Shown here piece by piece: positions 1-8,295 of a stretch of 64,000 nucleotides of DNA. This stretch comes from Nonomuraea jiangxiensis. GTDB taxonomy: Bacteria; Actinomycetota; Actinomycetes; Streptosporangiales; Streptosporangiaceae. The notes beneath the pieces were generated by a model. The model saw nothing but the letters and a program-made list of their open reading frames with translations. It made no database searches and was not told where the DNA came from. Positions within the stretch are counted from its first letter, which is position 1. Each line of letters starts with the position of its first letter. Where the stretch lies: positions 543,766-607,765 of the forward strand of contig NZ_FNDJ01000001.1 in NCBI RefSeq assembly GCF_900099965.1, read 5' to 3'. A program made the position numbers and the translations under genes.

Positions 1-563
1 GCCGGCTGCACGCCAAACAGAACACCTTCAACGACCTGTACGCCATCGCCGAGCGGCTGATCGCCGACGGCGTCACCGCGCCCGACCGGCTGGCGGTGCA
101 GGGCGCCTCCAACGGCGGCCTGCTCACAGCCGTGGCCGCCACCCAGCGCCCGGAACTGTGGCGGGCGGTGGTGTGCCAGGCGCCCAAGCTCGACCTCATG
201 CGCGTCGCCCGCGACCCGCTCGGCACCGCCGCGACCCTGCCCGAGTACGGCGACCCGAACGACCCGGCCGACGCCCCCGTGCTCATGGCCTACTCGCCGT
301 ACCACCACGTGAGGCCCGGTACGGCGTTCCCGGCGATCCTGCTGGAGGCGGGCGAGAACGACCCGCGCTGCCCCGCCTGGCACTCCCGCAAGTTCGCCGC
401 CCGGGTGCAGGCCGCCACCACCGCGGAGCATCCCGTGCTGCTGCGCGTCTGGTCGGGCGCGGGGCACGGCGGCACGAGCTGGAGCACGGTCGTCCGGCAG
501 CAGACCGACTGGCTGGCCTTCGTCATGCGGGAGCTGGGACTGACCCCCGTAACGGAACAATAA
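1..563 (+). CDS. Prolyl oligopeptidase family (S9A) serine peptidase, C-terminal part (5' end outside window)
   Basis: The frame is open from base 3, so the gene starts left of the window; about 187 C-terminal residues are present. These cover the end of the alpha/beta-hydrolase catalytic domain of prolyl oligopeptidases, which cleave short proline-containing peptides. The catalytic triad can be read: nucleophilic Ser in GASNGG (codon 108-110), Asp in ENDPRCP (codon 360-362) and His in AGHGG (codon 465-467), with spacing normal for S9A. The N-terminal beta-propeller that gates substrates lies outside. The TAA stop is inside the first of two operator-like inverted repeats that belong to the next gene. 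An acylaminoacyl peptidase is the main alternative. Confidence 0.85.
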   Translation, partial: RLHAKQNTFNDLYAIAERLIADGVTAPDRLAVQGASNGGLLTAVAATQRPELWRAVVCQAPKLDLMRVARDPLGTAATLPEYGDPNDPADAPVLMAYSPYHHVRPGTAFPAILLEAGENDPRCPAWHSRKFAARVQAATTAEHPVLLRVWSGAGHGGTSWSTVVRQQTDWLAFVMRELGLTPVTEQ

Positions 564-608
564 TCCCGTTAGTGCGCTATGCTCCTTAACGGTACATAAG
601 CACCGTTA
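550..608. promoter_or_regulatory. Two identical operator-like inverted repeats, TAACGG-N10-CCGTTA
   Basis: Bases 550-571 and 587-608 both read TAACGG-N10-CCGTTA; their centres are 37 bp apart. A TATGCT -10-like hexamer (578-583) lies between them, and the second copy ends 11 bases before the aldo/keto reductase ATG. The size and AT-rich half-sites are typical of TetR-family operators. No regulator gene adjoins them, so the cognate protein is unknown. Confidence 0.6.
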
Positions 609-619
609 GGGAGCTGGTC

Positions 620-1672
620 ATGGAATATCGTCAGTTGGGCGCCTCCGGGCTCAAGGTCCCGGCGCTGAGCTTCGGCGCCGGGACCTTCGCCGGCAAGGGC
701 GAGCTGTTCGGCGCGTGGGGCGACACCGGGGTGGCCGAGGCCAGGCGGCTGGTGGACATCTCGCTCGACGCGGGGGTGACCATGTTCGACACCGCCGACG
801 TCTACTCCGACGGCGCCTCCGAGGAGGTGCTGGGCGCGGCGATCAAGGGCCGGCGGGACCGGGTGCTCATCTCCACCAAGGCCGGGCTGCCCATGGGCGA
901 CGGGCCGCAGGACGCGGGCACCTCGCGGGCCCGGCTGATCGAGGTGGTCGACGCCGCGCTGCGCAGGCTGGGGATCGAGCACATCGACCTCTTCCAGCTG
1001 CACGCCTTCGACGCGGCGACCCCGGTGGAGGAGGTGCTGTCCACGCTCGGCGACCTGGTCAGGGCCGGCAAGCTGCGCTACGTGGGGGTGTCGAACTTCA
1101 GCGGCTGGCAGCTCATGAAGTCCCTCGCCGTGGCCGACCGCCACGGCTACCCGCGTTACGTGGCCCACCAGGTCTACTACTCCCTGGTGGGCCGGGACTA
1201 CGAGTGGGAGCTGATGCCGCTCGGCCTCGACCAGGGCGTCGGCGCGATGGTGTGGAGCCCGCTCGGCTGGGGGCGCCTCACCGGCCGGATCCGCCGCGGC
1301 CGGCCGCTGCCGCCGGAAAGCCGGCTGCACCGCACCGCCGCCTTCGGGCCGCCGGTGCCCGACGAGCGCCTGTTCACGGTGGTGGACGCCCTGGACGAGA
1401 TCGCCGCGGAGACCGGCCGGTCCGTCCCGCAGGTCGCGCTGAACTGGCTGCTGCGGCGCCCGACCGTCGCCTCGGTCATCGTCGGCGCCCGCAACGAGGC
1501 CCAGCTGCGGGAGAACCTCGGCGCCGTCGGCTGGCACCTCACCCCGGACCAGGTGGCCCGCCTCGACGCCGCCAGCGCCACCACGGCGCCCTATCCCTAC
1601 TTCCCCTACCGGCAACAGGAGGGCTTCGCCCGCCTCAACCCGCCCGTCGAGTCCCTCATCCACCACGGCTGA
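620..1672 (+). CDS. Aldo/keto reductase (NADPH-dependent, Kv-beta/YajO-like)
   Basis: A 350-residue TIM-barrel oxidoreductase that reduces aldehydes or ketones with NADPH in the cytoplasm. The catalytic tetrad is complete: Asp57, Tyr62, Lys87 and His128, in FDTADVY, STKAG and FQLHAFD. The C-terminal third has the SVIVGARN cofactor-binding stretch of the family. The ATG at 620 follows a GGGAG ribosome-binding site (608-612). The gene stands alone behind two copies of an inverted repeat, which suggests repression by a TetR-like protein. The substrate cannot be read from sequence; sugar, methylglyoxal or xenobiotic carbonyls are all possible. Confidence 0.88.
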   Translation: MEYRQLGASGLKVPALSFGAGTFAGKGELFGAWGDTGVAEARRLVDISLDAGVTMFDTADVYSDGASEEVLGAAIKGRRDRVLISTKAGLPMGDGPQDAGTSRARLIEVVDAALRRLGIEHIDLFQLHAFDAATPVEEVLSTLGDLVRAGKLRYVGVSNFSGWQLMKSLAVADRHGYPRYVAHQVYYSLVGRDYEWELMPLGLDQGVGAMVWSPLGWGRLTGRIRRGRPLPPESRLHRTAAFGPPVPDERLFTVVDALDEIAAETGRSVPQVALNWLLRRPTVASVIVGARNEAQLRENLGAVGWHLTPDQVARLDAASATTAPYPYFPYRQQEGFARLNPPVESLIHHG

Positions 1673-1773
1673 CCGCCGGCCCCCGGTCACCCGGCGAGCG
1701 CCGGCGCGGACGGCGTTTCGGGGGACGCCGAGGTGTCCACGGCCTCCCGGCGGGCGTCGCGCGCCACCGCCGG

Positions 1774-3108
1774 CTACCTTTCCCACCCGACCCGTCGCTG
1801 AAGCTGCGTCCGCTTGCGCACCTCGGCCGACGGCGCGGGCGCGCTACCGGAGTGCGGCGGCATGGGATCGGAACGGACGTACGGCCCGTGCGGCGTCTCG
1901 CGCGGCGGCGCGGACCCGGCGTGAAGGTGCGGCCACGCCCGCGCGGGCCCGCTGAGGAACCGCCCGAGCGAGGGCGTGGTCTCGGTACGGACCCGCAGGT
2001 CCGATCCGTATGACGGCGTGGGCACGCTACCCAGGAGCGACCCGCCGGACGGCGCGGGACCGGAGCGGAGGCGCGATCCGCCGGACGATCCGGGACCGGA
2101 GCGCAGGAGCGATCCGCCGGACGGCGCGAGGCCGGAGCGGAGGAGCGGTCCGCCGGACGATTCGGGGCCGGAGCGGAGGAGTGGTCCGTTGGTCGGCATG
2201 GGACGGGTGCGGAGGAGTGGCTCGTAGGGTGGCGGAAGCGGGTGGTTCGTCCGTGGCGCGGGGTAGGCCTGGCCTTCGTGGGCCGACGGGGTGGCGCCGA
2301 TCCACTGGACCGTGCCCAGACCGCCGGCGACCGTGGCCGCCACCGTGCCGGCGACGACCAGGTGACGCCTGGGCAGACGCCCGGAGCCCTGCCCCGCCGC
2401 CAGCCGGAAACCCACCACGGCGGTGCGGGCCAGCACCCCCGCCACCGTCCCCAGCAGGATCGGCGCCACGTGTCCCGGGATCGGGCGCACCGTGGCGACG
2501 ACGACGCCGAGGGCGGGACTGACACACGAGATCGCCAGCCACGGCCACAACCGCCGCCGCGCCATGCCCAGCAGCGCCGCCACCGCCAGGCCCTCGCTCG
2601 CGGAGTGCACCGCCAGCGCGACCACCACGACAACCGAGGCGGCCAGCGCGAGCGTCGCCCCGTCGAGCATCCGGTGCACGACCAGGGCCACCGCCGTGCC
2701 CACCCCGCCGAAGAGCGCCGCACCGGCCGCCTCCCCGGCCCGCCGGTGCAGTCCCGGCGCGTGCCGACCGGCCCCTGCGGGCAGGTCGTGGCCATGCGCG
2801 CCGCCCCCGCGGGTGAAGTAGGCGATGACGAGGAAACCCAGCGCGGCGCACGTGCCGACGAGCCACTGGGGGACCCCGTGTGCGGCTGCGCCCTGCCAGG
2901 CTGCGGGCAGGAGGTCGGTCACCGCGATCACCAGCAACACCGCCGAGGCGACCATCAGCCACACGGTCAGCCGTTCCACGGCGCGGCGGGCCAGCCAGGC
3001 GCCGCCCAGCGTGCACAGCGCGACCAGCACCACGGCGAGCCACACCCCGGTGTCGGCACCGTCGGATGCGGGCCCGGCGGCCGGGATCCATGTCGTTGTC
3101 GTCAGCAC
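1774..3108 (-). CDS. ZIP-like divalent metal transporter with repeat-expanded C-terminal tail
   Basis: A 444-residue membrane protein. Residues 20-270 hold about eight hydrophobic helices. The fourth and fifth carry HRMLDG (His145) and HSASEG (His168), the paired His-x3-acidic-Gly signature that lines the metal path in ZIP transporters, so uptake or export of Zn2+ or a similar ion is likely. Residues 280-444 are an unusual Pro/Ser/Gly/Arg-rich tail with about six 12-residue repeats of the type SGGSLLRSGPxP. The GTG start at 3108 has a strong AGGAGG site. The gene is convergent with the aldo/keto reductase. ZIP membership rests on the two motifs only; overall similarity is weak. Confidence 0.7.
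   Translation of the reverse strand: MLTTTTWIPAAGPASDGADTGVWLAVVLVALCTLGGAWLARRAVERLTVWLMVASAVLLVIAVTDLLPAAWQGAAAHGVPQWLVGTCAALGFLVIAYFTRGGGAHGHDLPAGAGRHAPGLHRRAGEAAGAALFGGVGTAVALVVHRMLDGATLALAASVVVVVALAVHSASEGLAVAALLGMARRRLWPWLAISCVSPALGVVVATVRPIPGHVAPILLGTVAGVLARTAVVGFRLAAGQGSGRLPRRHLVVAGTVAATVAGGLGTVQWIGATPSAHEGQAYPAPRTNHPLPPPYEPLLRTRPMPTNGPLLRSGPESSGGPLLRSGLAPSGGSLLRSGPGSSGGSRLRSGPAPSGGSLLGSVPTPSYGSDLRVRTETTPSLGRFLSGPARAWPHLHAGSAPPRETPHGPYVRSDPMPPHSGSAPAPSAEVRKRTQLQRRVGWER
1993..2223 (-). repeat. 36-bp in-frame tandem repeats encoding the transporter tail
   Basis: About six 36-bp units encode 12-residue repeats with consensus SGG-S/P-LLRSGP-x-x (residues about 296-372 of the ZIP-like protein). 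Unit length is a multiple of three, so gain or loss of units keeps the frame. Units differ mostly at the two residues before each SGG. Confidence 0.8.
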
Positions 3109-3230
3109 GGGTCAGCTCCTCCTACGGCGCCTGAACTGCACCGGGTCCTCGTCATCAGGCGGTCCCACGCGGGCCGGCTCATGGGGCTGCTCATGGGGCT
3201 TCCTCATCGGGCTCGCTCAGCGGCGCGTGG

Positions 3231-3896
3231 TCATGGGGTGGGGTCGGAGGGTGGGCGTGGGGCGGCCACCCGCGGGGGCGGCGTCTCGTCGAGCGACAGG
3301 TGCCAGCCGGCCTCCAGCTCGGTCAGGTCCGTGAGCAGCGAGCGGATCTGCGTCACCTGGGCCGCCAGCGCGTCCGCGACCCGGTCGCGGTATTCGCTCG
3401 CCGAGCGGTTGACGGAGTCCAGCCGCCGCGCCAGCTCCCGCCGGCCCAGGTCGAGGGCCTCGCGCTCCCGCTCCACCTGGTCGAGGGCCTGGGCTCTGAG
3501 GGCCTCGGCCTGCTCGCGGGCCTCCCGCGTGATGCGCTCGGCCTCCTGCTGGGCGCCGGCGATGGCCCGGCCGGCGGTCTCCTGCGCCAGCGCCACGATC
3601 CTGGCCGAGTCGGCCTTGGACCGCGCGTCCGCGCCGGGCCGGGCACGCAGCTCGGCGTTCTCGCGCAGCAGCACGCCCAGAGAGATCTCCACCTGGGCGA
3701 GGAACTCGTCGACCTCGGCGAGGTCGTACCCCTCGCGCAGGCGCACCACGGTGAAGACCTGGTTGCGTACGGCGGAGGGATCCAGCACCGTCGCGGTGGC
3801 CCGCGCGTACGGCAGGGCAGGCGTATGACCGTCCGTGCCGGGCCGGACCGGGTCACTCCTTTCCGCGGTGGGGTCGGGGTGAGGGGCCTGAGACAT
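3231..3896 (-). CDS. DivIVA-domain coiled-coil protein
   Basis: A 221-residue protein. Residues 38-80 match the DivIVA N-terminal domain (IRNxxF-like SAVRNQVF, then RLREGYDLAEVDEFL), which binds negatively curved membrane in actinomycete polar growth and division. Residues about 85-195 are a charged, Ala/Glu/Arg-rich coiled coil, and the tail is Pro-rich. It is shorter than the main DivIVA/Wag31 and has an N-terminal Pro/Asp-rich extension, so it is likely a paralogue rather than the essential polarity factor. ATG 3896 was chosen because AGGAG lies 6 nt upstream; an in-frame ATG at 3938 has none. Confidence 0.82.
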   Translation of the reverse strand: MSQAPHPDPTAERSDPVRPGTDGHTPALPYARATATVLDPSAVRNQVFTVVRLREGYDLAEVDEFLAQVEISLGVLLRENAELRARPGADARSKADSARIVALAQETAGRAIAGAQQEAERITREAREQAEALRAQALDQVEREREALDLGRRELARRLDSVNRSASEYRDRVADALAAQVTQIRSLLTDLTELEAGWHLSLDETPPPRVAAPRPPSDPTP

Positions 3897-4189
3897 GACG
3901 ACTCCTGTCGGTGCACTGGCGAGCCCGGTGGGGCCCATGTGACCTGCGATGTTACGCAGAGTTGTTGTCTCGTTGCCCTCCGCTTAAACATCCGCGCCAC
4001 CGTTCAGGCGAGCGGCCGCCCCTCCTTTTAAGGTGCTCACGGGCTGCCGCGGCTGCGGGGTGGACCGGCCCTGGCGGGGTCGCGTGCCGGGCGCGGGGCC
4101 TGCCGAGGGGGCGGCTAAGTGAGAGGTTACTATCGTTTCGGGTGGCGAGATCGGCGCCCGATCGACAGTCGATCCTGTCAGGAGATGAC
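3897..4189. other. Divergent intergenic region between DivIVA-like gene and cytochrome P450 gene
   Basis: No gene seen. The P450 side has a TACTAT/TATCGT -10-like run near 4127-4136 followed by two adjacent small inverted repeats in the leader, GATCGG-N3-CCGATC (4149-4163) and GACAG-N6-CTGTC (4164-4179), the second ending at the AGGAG ribosome-binding site. Confidence 0.4.
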
Positions 4190-5386
4190 ATGAGCGATTC
4201 TGCGACATTGCCTCTGTACATGCGGCGCTCGGCGTTCGACCCGGACCCTGAACTGGCGACGGTGCGCGGCGGCGAGGGCGTGCGGCGGGTCAAGACCGTG
4301 TTCGGCATCGACGCCTACCTGGTCACGCGCTTCGCCGACGTCAGAGAGGTGCTGGGGGACGCGGAGCGGTTCACCATTGCCCAGCGGGCGGGCTTCCGGC
4401 CGCCCGGCATGGCGGAGCTGACCGACGAGCAGCTCAAGGCGATGCGGGCGGGCAACCTGCTGGCCTTCGACCCACCCGAGCACACCCGGCTGCGGCGGAT
4501 GCTGACGCCGGAGTTCACCATGCGCCGGATGCGCCGCCTGGAGCCGCGCGTCAAGGAGATCGTGACCGCGCACCTCGACGCGATGGAGGCCGCGGGACCG
4601 CCCGCCGACCTGGTCAGGGACTTCGCGCTGCCGATCCCGTCCCTGGTGATCTGCGAGCTGCTGGGCGTGCCGTACGACGACCGGGACGACTTCCAGCGGC
4701 GTACCGGCAAGATGCTCGACCTGTCGCTGCCCCTGGAGCAGCGGATGACGGTGCAGCTGGAGTCGCGCGCCTACATGGGCGGCCTGGTCGCCCGCGCTCA
4801 GGCGGACCCGGGCGAGGACCTGCTCGGCATGCTCATCCGCGAGCACGGCGACGACCTGTCCACCGACGAGCTCATCGGCATCGGCCACCTGCTGCTGATC
4901 GCCGGCCACGAGACGACCTCCAACATGCTCGGCATCGGCACCCTGGCCCTGCTGCGCCACCCGGACCAGCTCGACCTGCTCAGGAAGGAGCCCGAGCGGA
5001 TCAACGCCGCGGTGGAGGAGCTGCTGCGCTGGCTGAGCATCGTGCACTCCGGCACGTTCAAAATCACCTCCACCGACGTCGAGCTGTCGGGCGTGCACAT
5101 CCCGGCCAACTCGCTGGTGGTGTGCTCGCTGCCCGCGGCCAACCGGGACCCGGGGCTCGTCGCAGAGCCGGACCGGCTCGACATCTCCCGTGGCGAGATG
5201 GGGCACGTCGCCTTCGGCCACGGCGTGCACCACTGCCTGGGGGCGCCGCTGGCCAGGATGGAGATGCAGACCGCCTTCCCGGCCCTCTTCGAGCGCTTCC
5301 CCGGGCTGCGGGAGGCCGGGGAGCCCGCCGAGTTCCGCTCGTTCAACGTCGTCTACGGCCTGACCGCCTTCCCGGTGGCCTGGTAG
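4190..5386 (+). CDS. Cytochrome P450 (bacterial class I, CYP105/107-like)
   Basis: A 398-residue soluble haem monooxygenase that needs an external ferredoxin and reductase; neither is adjacent. The I-helix oxygen-activation motif GHETTS, the K-helix ExxR (EELLR) and the haem loop FGHGVHHCLG, with thiolate Cys349 (codon 5234-5236), are intact. ATG 4190 follows AGGAG (4180-4184); upstream in-frame codons do not look coding. A TetR gene follows closely on the same strand and may regulate it or share its transcript. The substrate is unknown; there is no biosynthetic cluster around it, so a xenobiotic or fatty-acid/terpene hydroxylase is as likely as a tailoring enzyme. Confidence 0.92.
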   Translation: MSDSATLPLYMRRSAFDPDPELATVRGGEGVRRVKTVFGIDAYLVTRFADVREVLGDAERFTIAQRAGFRPPGMAELTDEQLKAMRAGNLLAFDPPEHTRLRRMLTPEFTMRRMRRLEPRVKEIVTAHLDAMEAAGPPADLVRDFALPIPSLVICELLGVPYDDRDDFQRRTGKMLDLSLPLEQRMTVQLESRAYMGGLVARAQADPGEDLLGMLIREHGDDLSTDELIGIGHLLLIAGHETTSNMLGIGTLALLRHPDQLDLLRKEPERINAAVEELLRWLSIVHSGTFKITSTDVELSGVHIPANSLVVCSLPAANRDPGLVAEPDRLDISRGEMGHVAFGHGVHHCLGAPLARMEMQTAFPALFERFPGLREAGEPAEFRSFNVVYGLTAFPVAW

Positions 5387-5413
5387 CCCTGCCGGGTCCT
5401 CCGGGGTGACTGC

Positions 5414-5419
5414 TAGCGT
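5414..5419 (+). promoter_or_regulatory. -10 box (TAGCGT) of a probable leaderless TetR transcript
   Basis: TAGCGT lies 7 nt before the GTG at 5427 and no purine-rich ribosome-binding site is present, as in actinobacterial leaderless mRNAs. No convincing -35 hexamer is visible. Confidence 0.45.
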
Positions 5420-5426
5420 TCGGGCT

Positions 5427-6038
5427 GTGCACGAGCAGGGACGGCGAGCCGACGCGCAGCGTAATTCGGACAAGATCGTCCGGGCGGCCATCGCCCTGCT
5501 GCGCGAGAGTGGTCCCTCGCTGTCCCTGGACGAGGTCGCCCGGCGCGCCGGGATCGGGATCGCCACGGTCTACCGGCGCTTCGGCGACCGCGACGGAGTG
5601 ATCAGGGCGGCCTTCCAGACGTATTTCGCGGAGGAGATCGAGCCGCTCGTGCTCGCCGCCCGCGACGCCACCGACCCCGGGCGCGCGCTGACCAGGGCGC
5701 TGGCCGCCACCGTGGAGACCCTGGCCACCCACCACGGGCTGCTGACGGCGGCCAAGGAGTCCGGCGCGTTCACGGTGGACATCGCGGAGCGGTTCATGGG
5801 GCCGCTGCACGTCGTGCTGACCAGGGCCCAGCACGCGGGCGAGGTGCGCGGCGACGTGATCGTCCGCGACCTGGCGGCCATCGTGGTGATGGCGCTGGCC
5901 ACCATGCACCCGGGCGACCGCGCCCACGCCGACCCCCGCCGCTACCTCGCCCTGCTGCTGGCCGGCCTGCGGCCCTCGGCGGAGGAGCTGCCCGCTCCGG
6001 CGGCCGTCCGGAAGTCGCGCGGTAGAGTAGCAAATTAG
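5427..6038 (+). CDS. TetR/AcrR family transcriptional regulator
   Basis: A 203-residue regulator. The N-terminal helix-turn-helix is clear (residues about 10-60: KIVRAAIALL, then VARRAGIGIATVYRRFGDRDGV), followed by an all-helical ligand-binding domain. GTG 5427 is preferred because it sits 7 nt after a -10-like TAGCGT with no ribosome-binding site; GTG 5406 is an alternative. It lies 40 bp after the P450 gene and could control that gene, the downstream dehydrogenase, or itself. The ligand is not predictable. Confidence 0.88.
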   Translation: MHEQGRRADAQRNSDKIVRAAIALLRESGPSLSLDEVARRAGIGIATVYRRFGDRDGVIRAAFQTYFAEEIEPLVLAARDATDPGRALTRALAATVETLATHHGLLTAAKESGAFTVDIAERFMGPLHVVLTRAQHAGEVRGDVIVRDLAAIVVMALATMHPGDRAHADPRRYLALLLAGLRPSAEELPAPAAVRKSRGRVAN

Positions 6039-6084
6039 GGACAAAACAGGGCATTTTTCCTGTAGTCACGCACTCTCGCGACGG

Positions 6085-6101
6085 GAGGTGATGCGCACCT
6101 C
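6085..6101. promoter_or_regulatory. Inverted repeat GAGGTG-N5-CACCTC upstream of the dehydrogenase gene
   Basis: A 17-bp perfect inverted repeat 41 nt before the ATG at 6143. It could be an operator for the neighbouring TetR or FadR-type regulator, or a small leader hairpin. Confidence 0.35.
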
Positions 6102-6142
6102 GGTGCAACGACCGTCACTTCGCGTACGAGAGAAGGAACGTC

Positions 6143-7372
6143 ATGCCTGGCAACGGCAACAGAGGCGTTGTGTACGAAGCCCCGGGCAAGGTGGAGGTTC
6201 ACGAGCTCGACTATCCCGGGTTCGAGCTCAAGGACGGCCCCGGGGTCAACCCGGCGAACGTGGGACGCAAGCTGCCGCACGCCGCGATCCTCAAGGTCGT
6301 GGCGACCAACATCTGCGGCAGCGACCAGCACATGGTCCGCGGCCGGACCACGGCCCCGGCGGGCCTCGTCCTGGGCCACGAGATCACCGGCGAGGTCGTC
6401 GAGACCGGCCCGGGAGTGGAGTTCGTGAAGACCGGCGACCTGGTCTCCGTCCCGTTCAACATCTCCTGCGGGCGCTGCCGCAACTGCAAGGAGCGCAAGA
6501 CCGGCATCTGCGAGAACGTCAACCCCGACCGGCCCGGCTCGGCCTACGGCTACGTCGACATGGGCGGCTGGGTGGGCGGGCAGGCCGAGTACGCGCTGGT
6601 GCCCTACGCGGACTGGAACCTGCTCAAGTTCCCCGACAAGGACCAGGCGATGGAGAAGATCCTCGACCTGGCCATGCTCGCGGACATCTTCCCGACCGGC
6701 TTCCACGGATGCGTCACGGCGGGCGTGGGCCCGGGATCGACCGTCTACGTCGCCGGCGCGGGCCCGGTGGGGCTGGCCGCGGCCGCCTCCGCGTTCCTGC
6801 TGGGCGCCGCCGTGGTGATCGTCGGCGACCTGAACAAGGAGCGGCTGGACCAGGCCCACAGCTTCGGCTGCGAGACGGTCAACGTGGCGCTGGGCGAGCC
6901 GAGGGACCAGATCGAGCAGATCCTCGGCGTACCGGAGGTGGACTGCGCCGTCGACGCCGTCGGCTTCGAGGCGCACGGACACGGGCGCGACGCGGCGGAG
7001 GAGCACCCGGCGACGGTGCTCAACACGCTCATGGACGTCACCCGGGCGGGCGGCGCGCTCGGCATCCCCGGCCTGTACGTGACCGGCGACCCTGGGGCCC
7101 GCGACGAGGCCGCCAAGCAGGGGTCGCTGTCGATCCGGATCGGTCTCGGCTGGGCCAAGTCGCACAGCTTCTTCACCGGCCAGTGCCCGGTCATGATGTA
7201 CAACCGCCGGCTCATGATGGCGATACTCAACGACCGGGTGCGGATCGCCGAGGCGGTCAACGCCACGCCGATCCCGCTCGACGCGGCGCCACAGGGCTAC
7301 CACGAGTTCGACGAGGGGGCGGCGCGCAAGTACGTGCTCGACCCGCACGGCGTCCTCGCCGGCGCCGCCTGA
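6143..7372 (+). CDS. fdhA: Zinc-dependent alcohol dehydrogenase, glutathione-independent formaldehyde dehydrogenase type
   Basis: A 409-residue medium-chain NAD-dependent dehydrogenase. It shows the catalytic-zinc region ICGSDQHMVRG and GHEITG, the structural-zinc loop with four Cys (CGRCRNCKERKTGIC), and the Rossmann motif GAGPVGLAAA. The long insert in the cofactor half and the length match the Pseudomonas-type formaldehyde dehydrogenase (dismutating, with tightly bound NAD) rather than ordinary ADH. AGAAGGA lies 6 nt before the ATG. It precedes a FadR-type regulator and a sugar-acid import operon, so its natural substrate may be another aldehyde or sugar alcohol. Confidence 0.83.
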   Translation: MPGNGNRGVVYEAPGKVEVHELDYPGFELKDGPGVNPANVGRKLPHAAILKVVATNICGSDQHMVRGRTTAPAGLVLGHEITGEVVETGPGVEFVKTGDLVSVPFNISCGRCRNCKERKTGICENVNPDRPGSAYGYVDMGGWVGGQAEYALVPYADWNLLKFPDKDQAMEKILDLAMLADIFPTGFHGCVTAGVGPGSTVYVAGAGPVGLAAAASAFLLGAAVVIVGDLNKERLDQAHSFGCETVNVALGEPRDQIEQILGVPEVDCAVDAVGFEAHGHGRDAAEEHPATVLNTLMDVTRAGGALGIPGLYVTGDPGARDEAAKQGSLSIRIGLGWAKSHSFFTGQCPVMMYNRRLMMAILNDRVRIAEAVNATPIPLDAAPQGYHEFDEGAARKYVLDPHGVLAGAA

Positions 7373-7399
7373 CCCGGCGGCCCAGGCGGAGGGCTGCTG

Positions 7400-7405
7400 T
7401 ATTCT
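7400..7405 (+). promoter_or_regulatory. -10 box (TATTCT) of a probable leaderless FadR-type gene
   Basis: TATTCT is 6 nt before the ATG at 7412 and there is no ribosome-binding site, which suggests that transcription starts at or next to the start codon. Confidence 0.5.
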
Positions 7406-7411
7406 CCAGGC

Positions 7412-8182
7412 ATGCCCTCCGCCCCGTCGGGACGCCGCACGCCTCCTTCCCAGCGCGGCCTGCTGACCGAGCGCATCGCCCGCCAGCTGGAGCACGACAT
7501 CCGCTCCGGAGTCATCGAGGTGGGGGTCAAGCTGCCGTCGGAGCGCGAGCTGGCGATCCAGTTCGGCGCGAGCCGGGGCGTGGTGCGCGAGGTGCTGCGG
7601 CGGCTGGAGGCCCAGCACCTGATCCACGTCGCGCCGGGCCGGGGCTCGTTCGTCAGCGAGCAGTCCTTCGTGCAGGCGCGCAGCTACGACGCGCTCTACC
7701 GGGCCGGCCGGCCCACCGTGCGGCAGCTCATCGAGGCCCGCATCCCGATCGAGGTCGAGATCGTGGGGCTGGCGGCCGAGCGGGCAGGCGCGTCCGAGCT
7801 CGCCGCGATCAGGGCGGCCGACGCCGCGATGACCGCGGCAACCGACGTCGTCGGCAAGGCCCGGGCCGACCTCGACTTCCATGACGCCATCGCCGCCGCG
7901 AGCGGCAACCCGGTGCTGCGGATCATGCTGTCGTCGATCAGCGGGATGATGTTCGAGATGATGCTGCGCTCGCACTCCGACCCGTCGATCGCCGAGCCGG
8001 GCGTGCCGCACCACCCGGAGATCCTGCGCGCCCTGGAGGCCCGCGACCCCGCCCTGGCGCGCCGGTGCATGTCCGAGCACCTCGCCCTCGGCCTGCGCAC
8101 TTATGGCGCGGACCTCGACCTCAGCGTGGACGTGATGGCACGCCAGCACATCGAGACGCTGCTCAAGCACACCTACGCCTGA
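7412..8182 (+). CDS. GntR-family regulator, FadR subfamily (FCD domain)
   Basis: A 256-residue regulator. Residues about 18-85 are the winged helix (LPSERELAIQFGASRGVVREVLRRLE), and residues about 105-235 are an FCD ligand domain with its usual metal-binding Asp/His set (DLDFHDAI and later His residues). FadR-subfamily members commonly sense sugar acids or organic acids. A textbook FadR-type operator lies 67 bp downstream in front of the ABC-importer genes, so this protein most likely represses that operon and is released by the imported compound. Its own gene appears leaderless. Confidence 0.9.
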   Translation: MPSAPSGRRTPPSQRGLLTERIARQLEHDIRSGVIEVGVKLPSERELAIQFGASRGVVREVLRRLEAQHLIHVAPGRGSFVSEQSFVQARSYDALYRAGRPTVRQLIEARIPIEVEIVGLAAERAGASELAAIRAADAAMTAATDVVGKARADLDFHDAIAAASGNPVLRIMLSSISGMMFEMMLRSHSDPSIAEPGVPHHPEILRALEARDPALARRCMSEHLALGLRTYGADLDLSVDVMARQHIETLLKHTYA

Positions 8183-8248
8183 TCTTCCCGCCCGGCCCTG
8201 ACAAGGCTGGTCAGATTCGGTCATCCGCTGTTACCGTACGACCGGTAT

Positions 8249-8265
8249 GACTGGTTAGACCAGTC
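8249..8265. promoter_or_regulatory. FadR/GntR-type operator upstream of the ABC importer operon
   Basis: A perfect palindrome, GACTGGT-TAG-ACCAGTC. It contains the FadR-subfamily core TGGTnnGACCA. A further half-site, AGACCAGT (8266-8273), follows directly. A TACCGT -10-like hexamer (8232-8237) with a weak TGGTCA -35 (8208-8213) would place the operator just downstream of the promoter, suiting repression by the FadR-type protein encoded at 7412. Confidence 0.7.
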
Positions 8266-8295
8266 AGACCAGTACGTCGAGCAGAAAGTCGACGG

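Noticed and set aside
4190..6038. P450 and TetR as part of a secondary-metabolite cluster
   Set aside because: No synthase, ferredoxin or further tailoring genes are adjacent.
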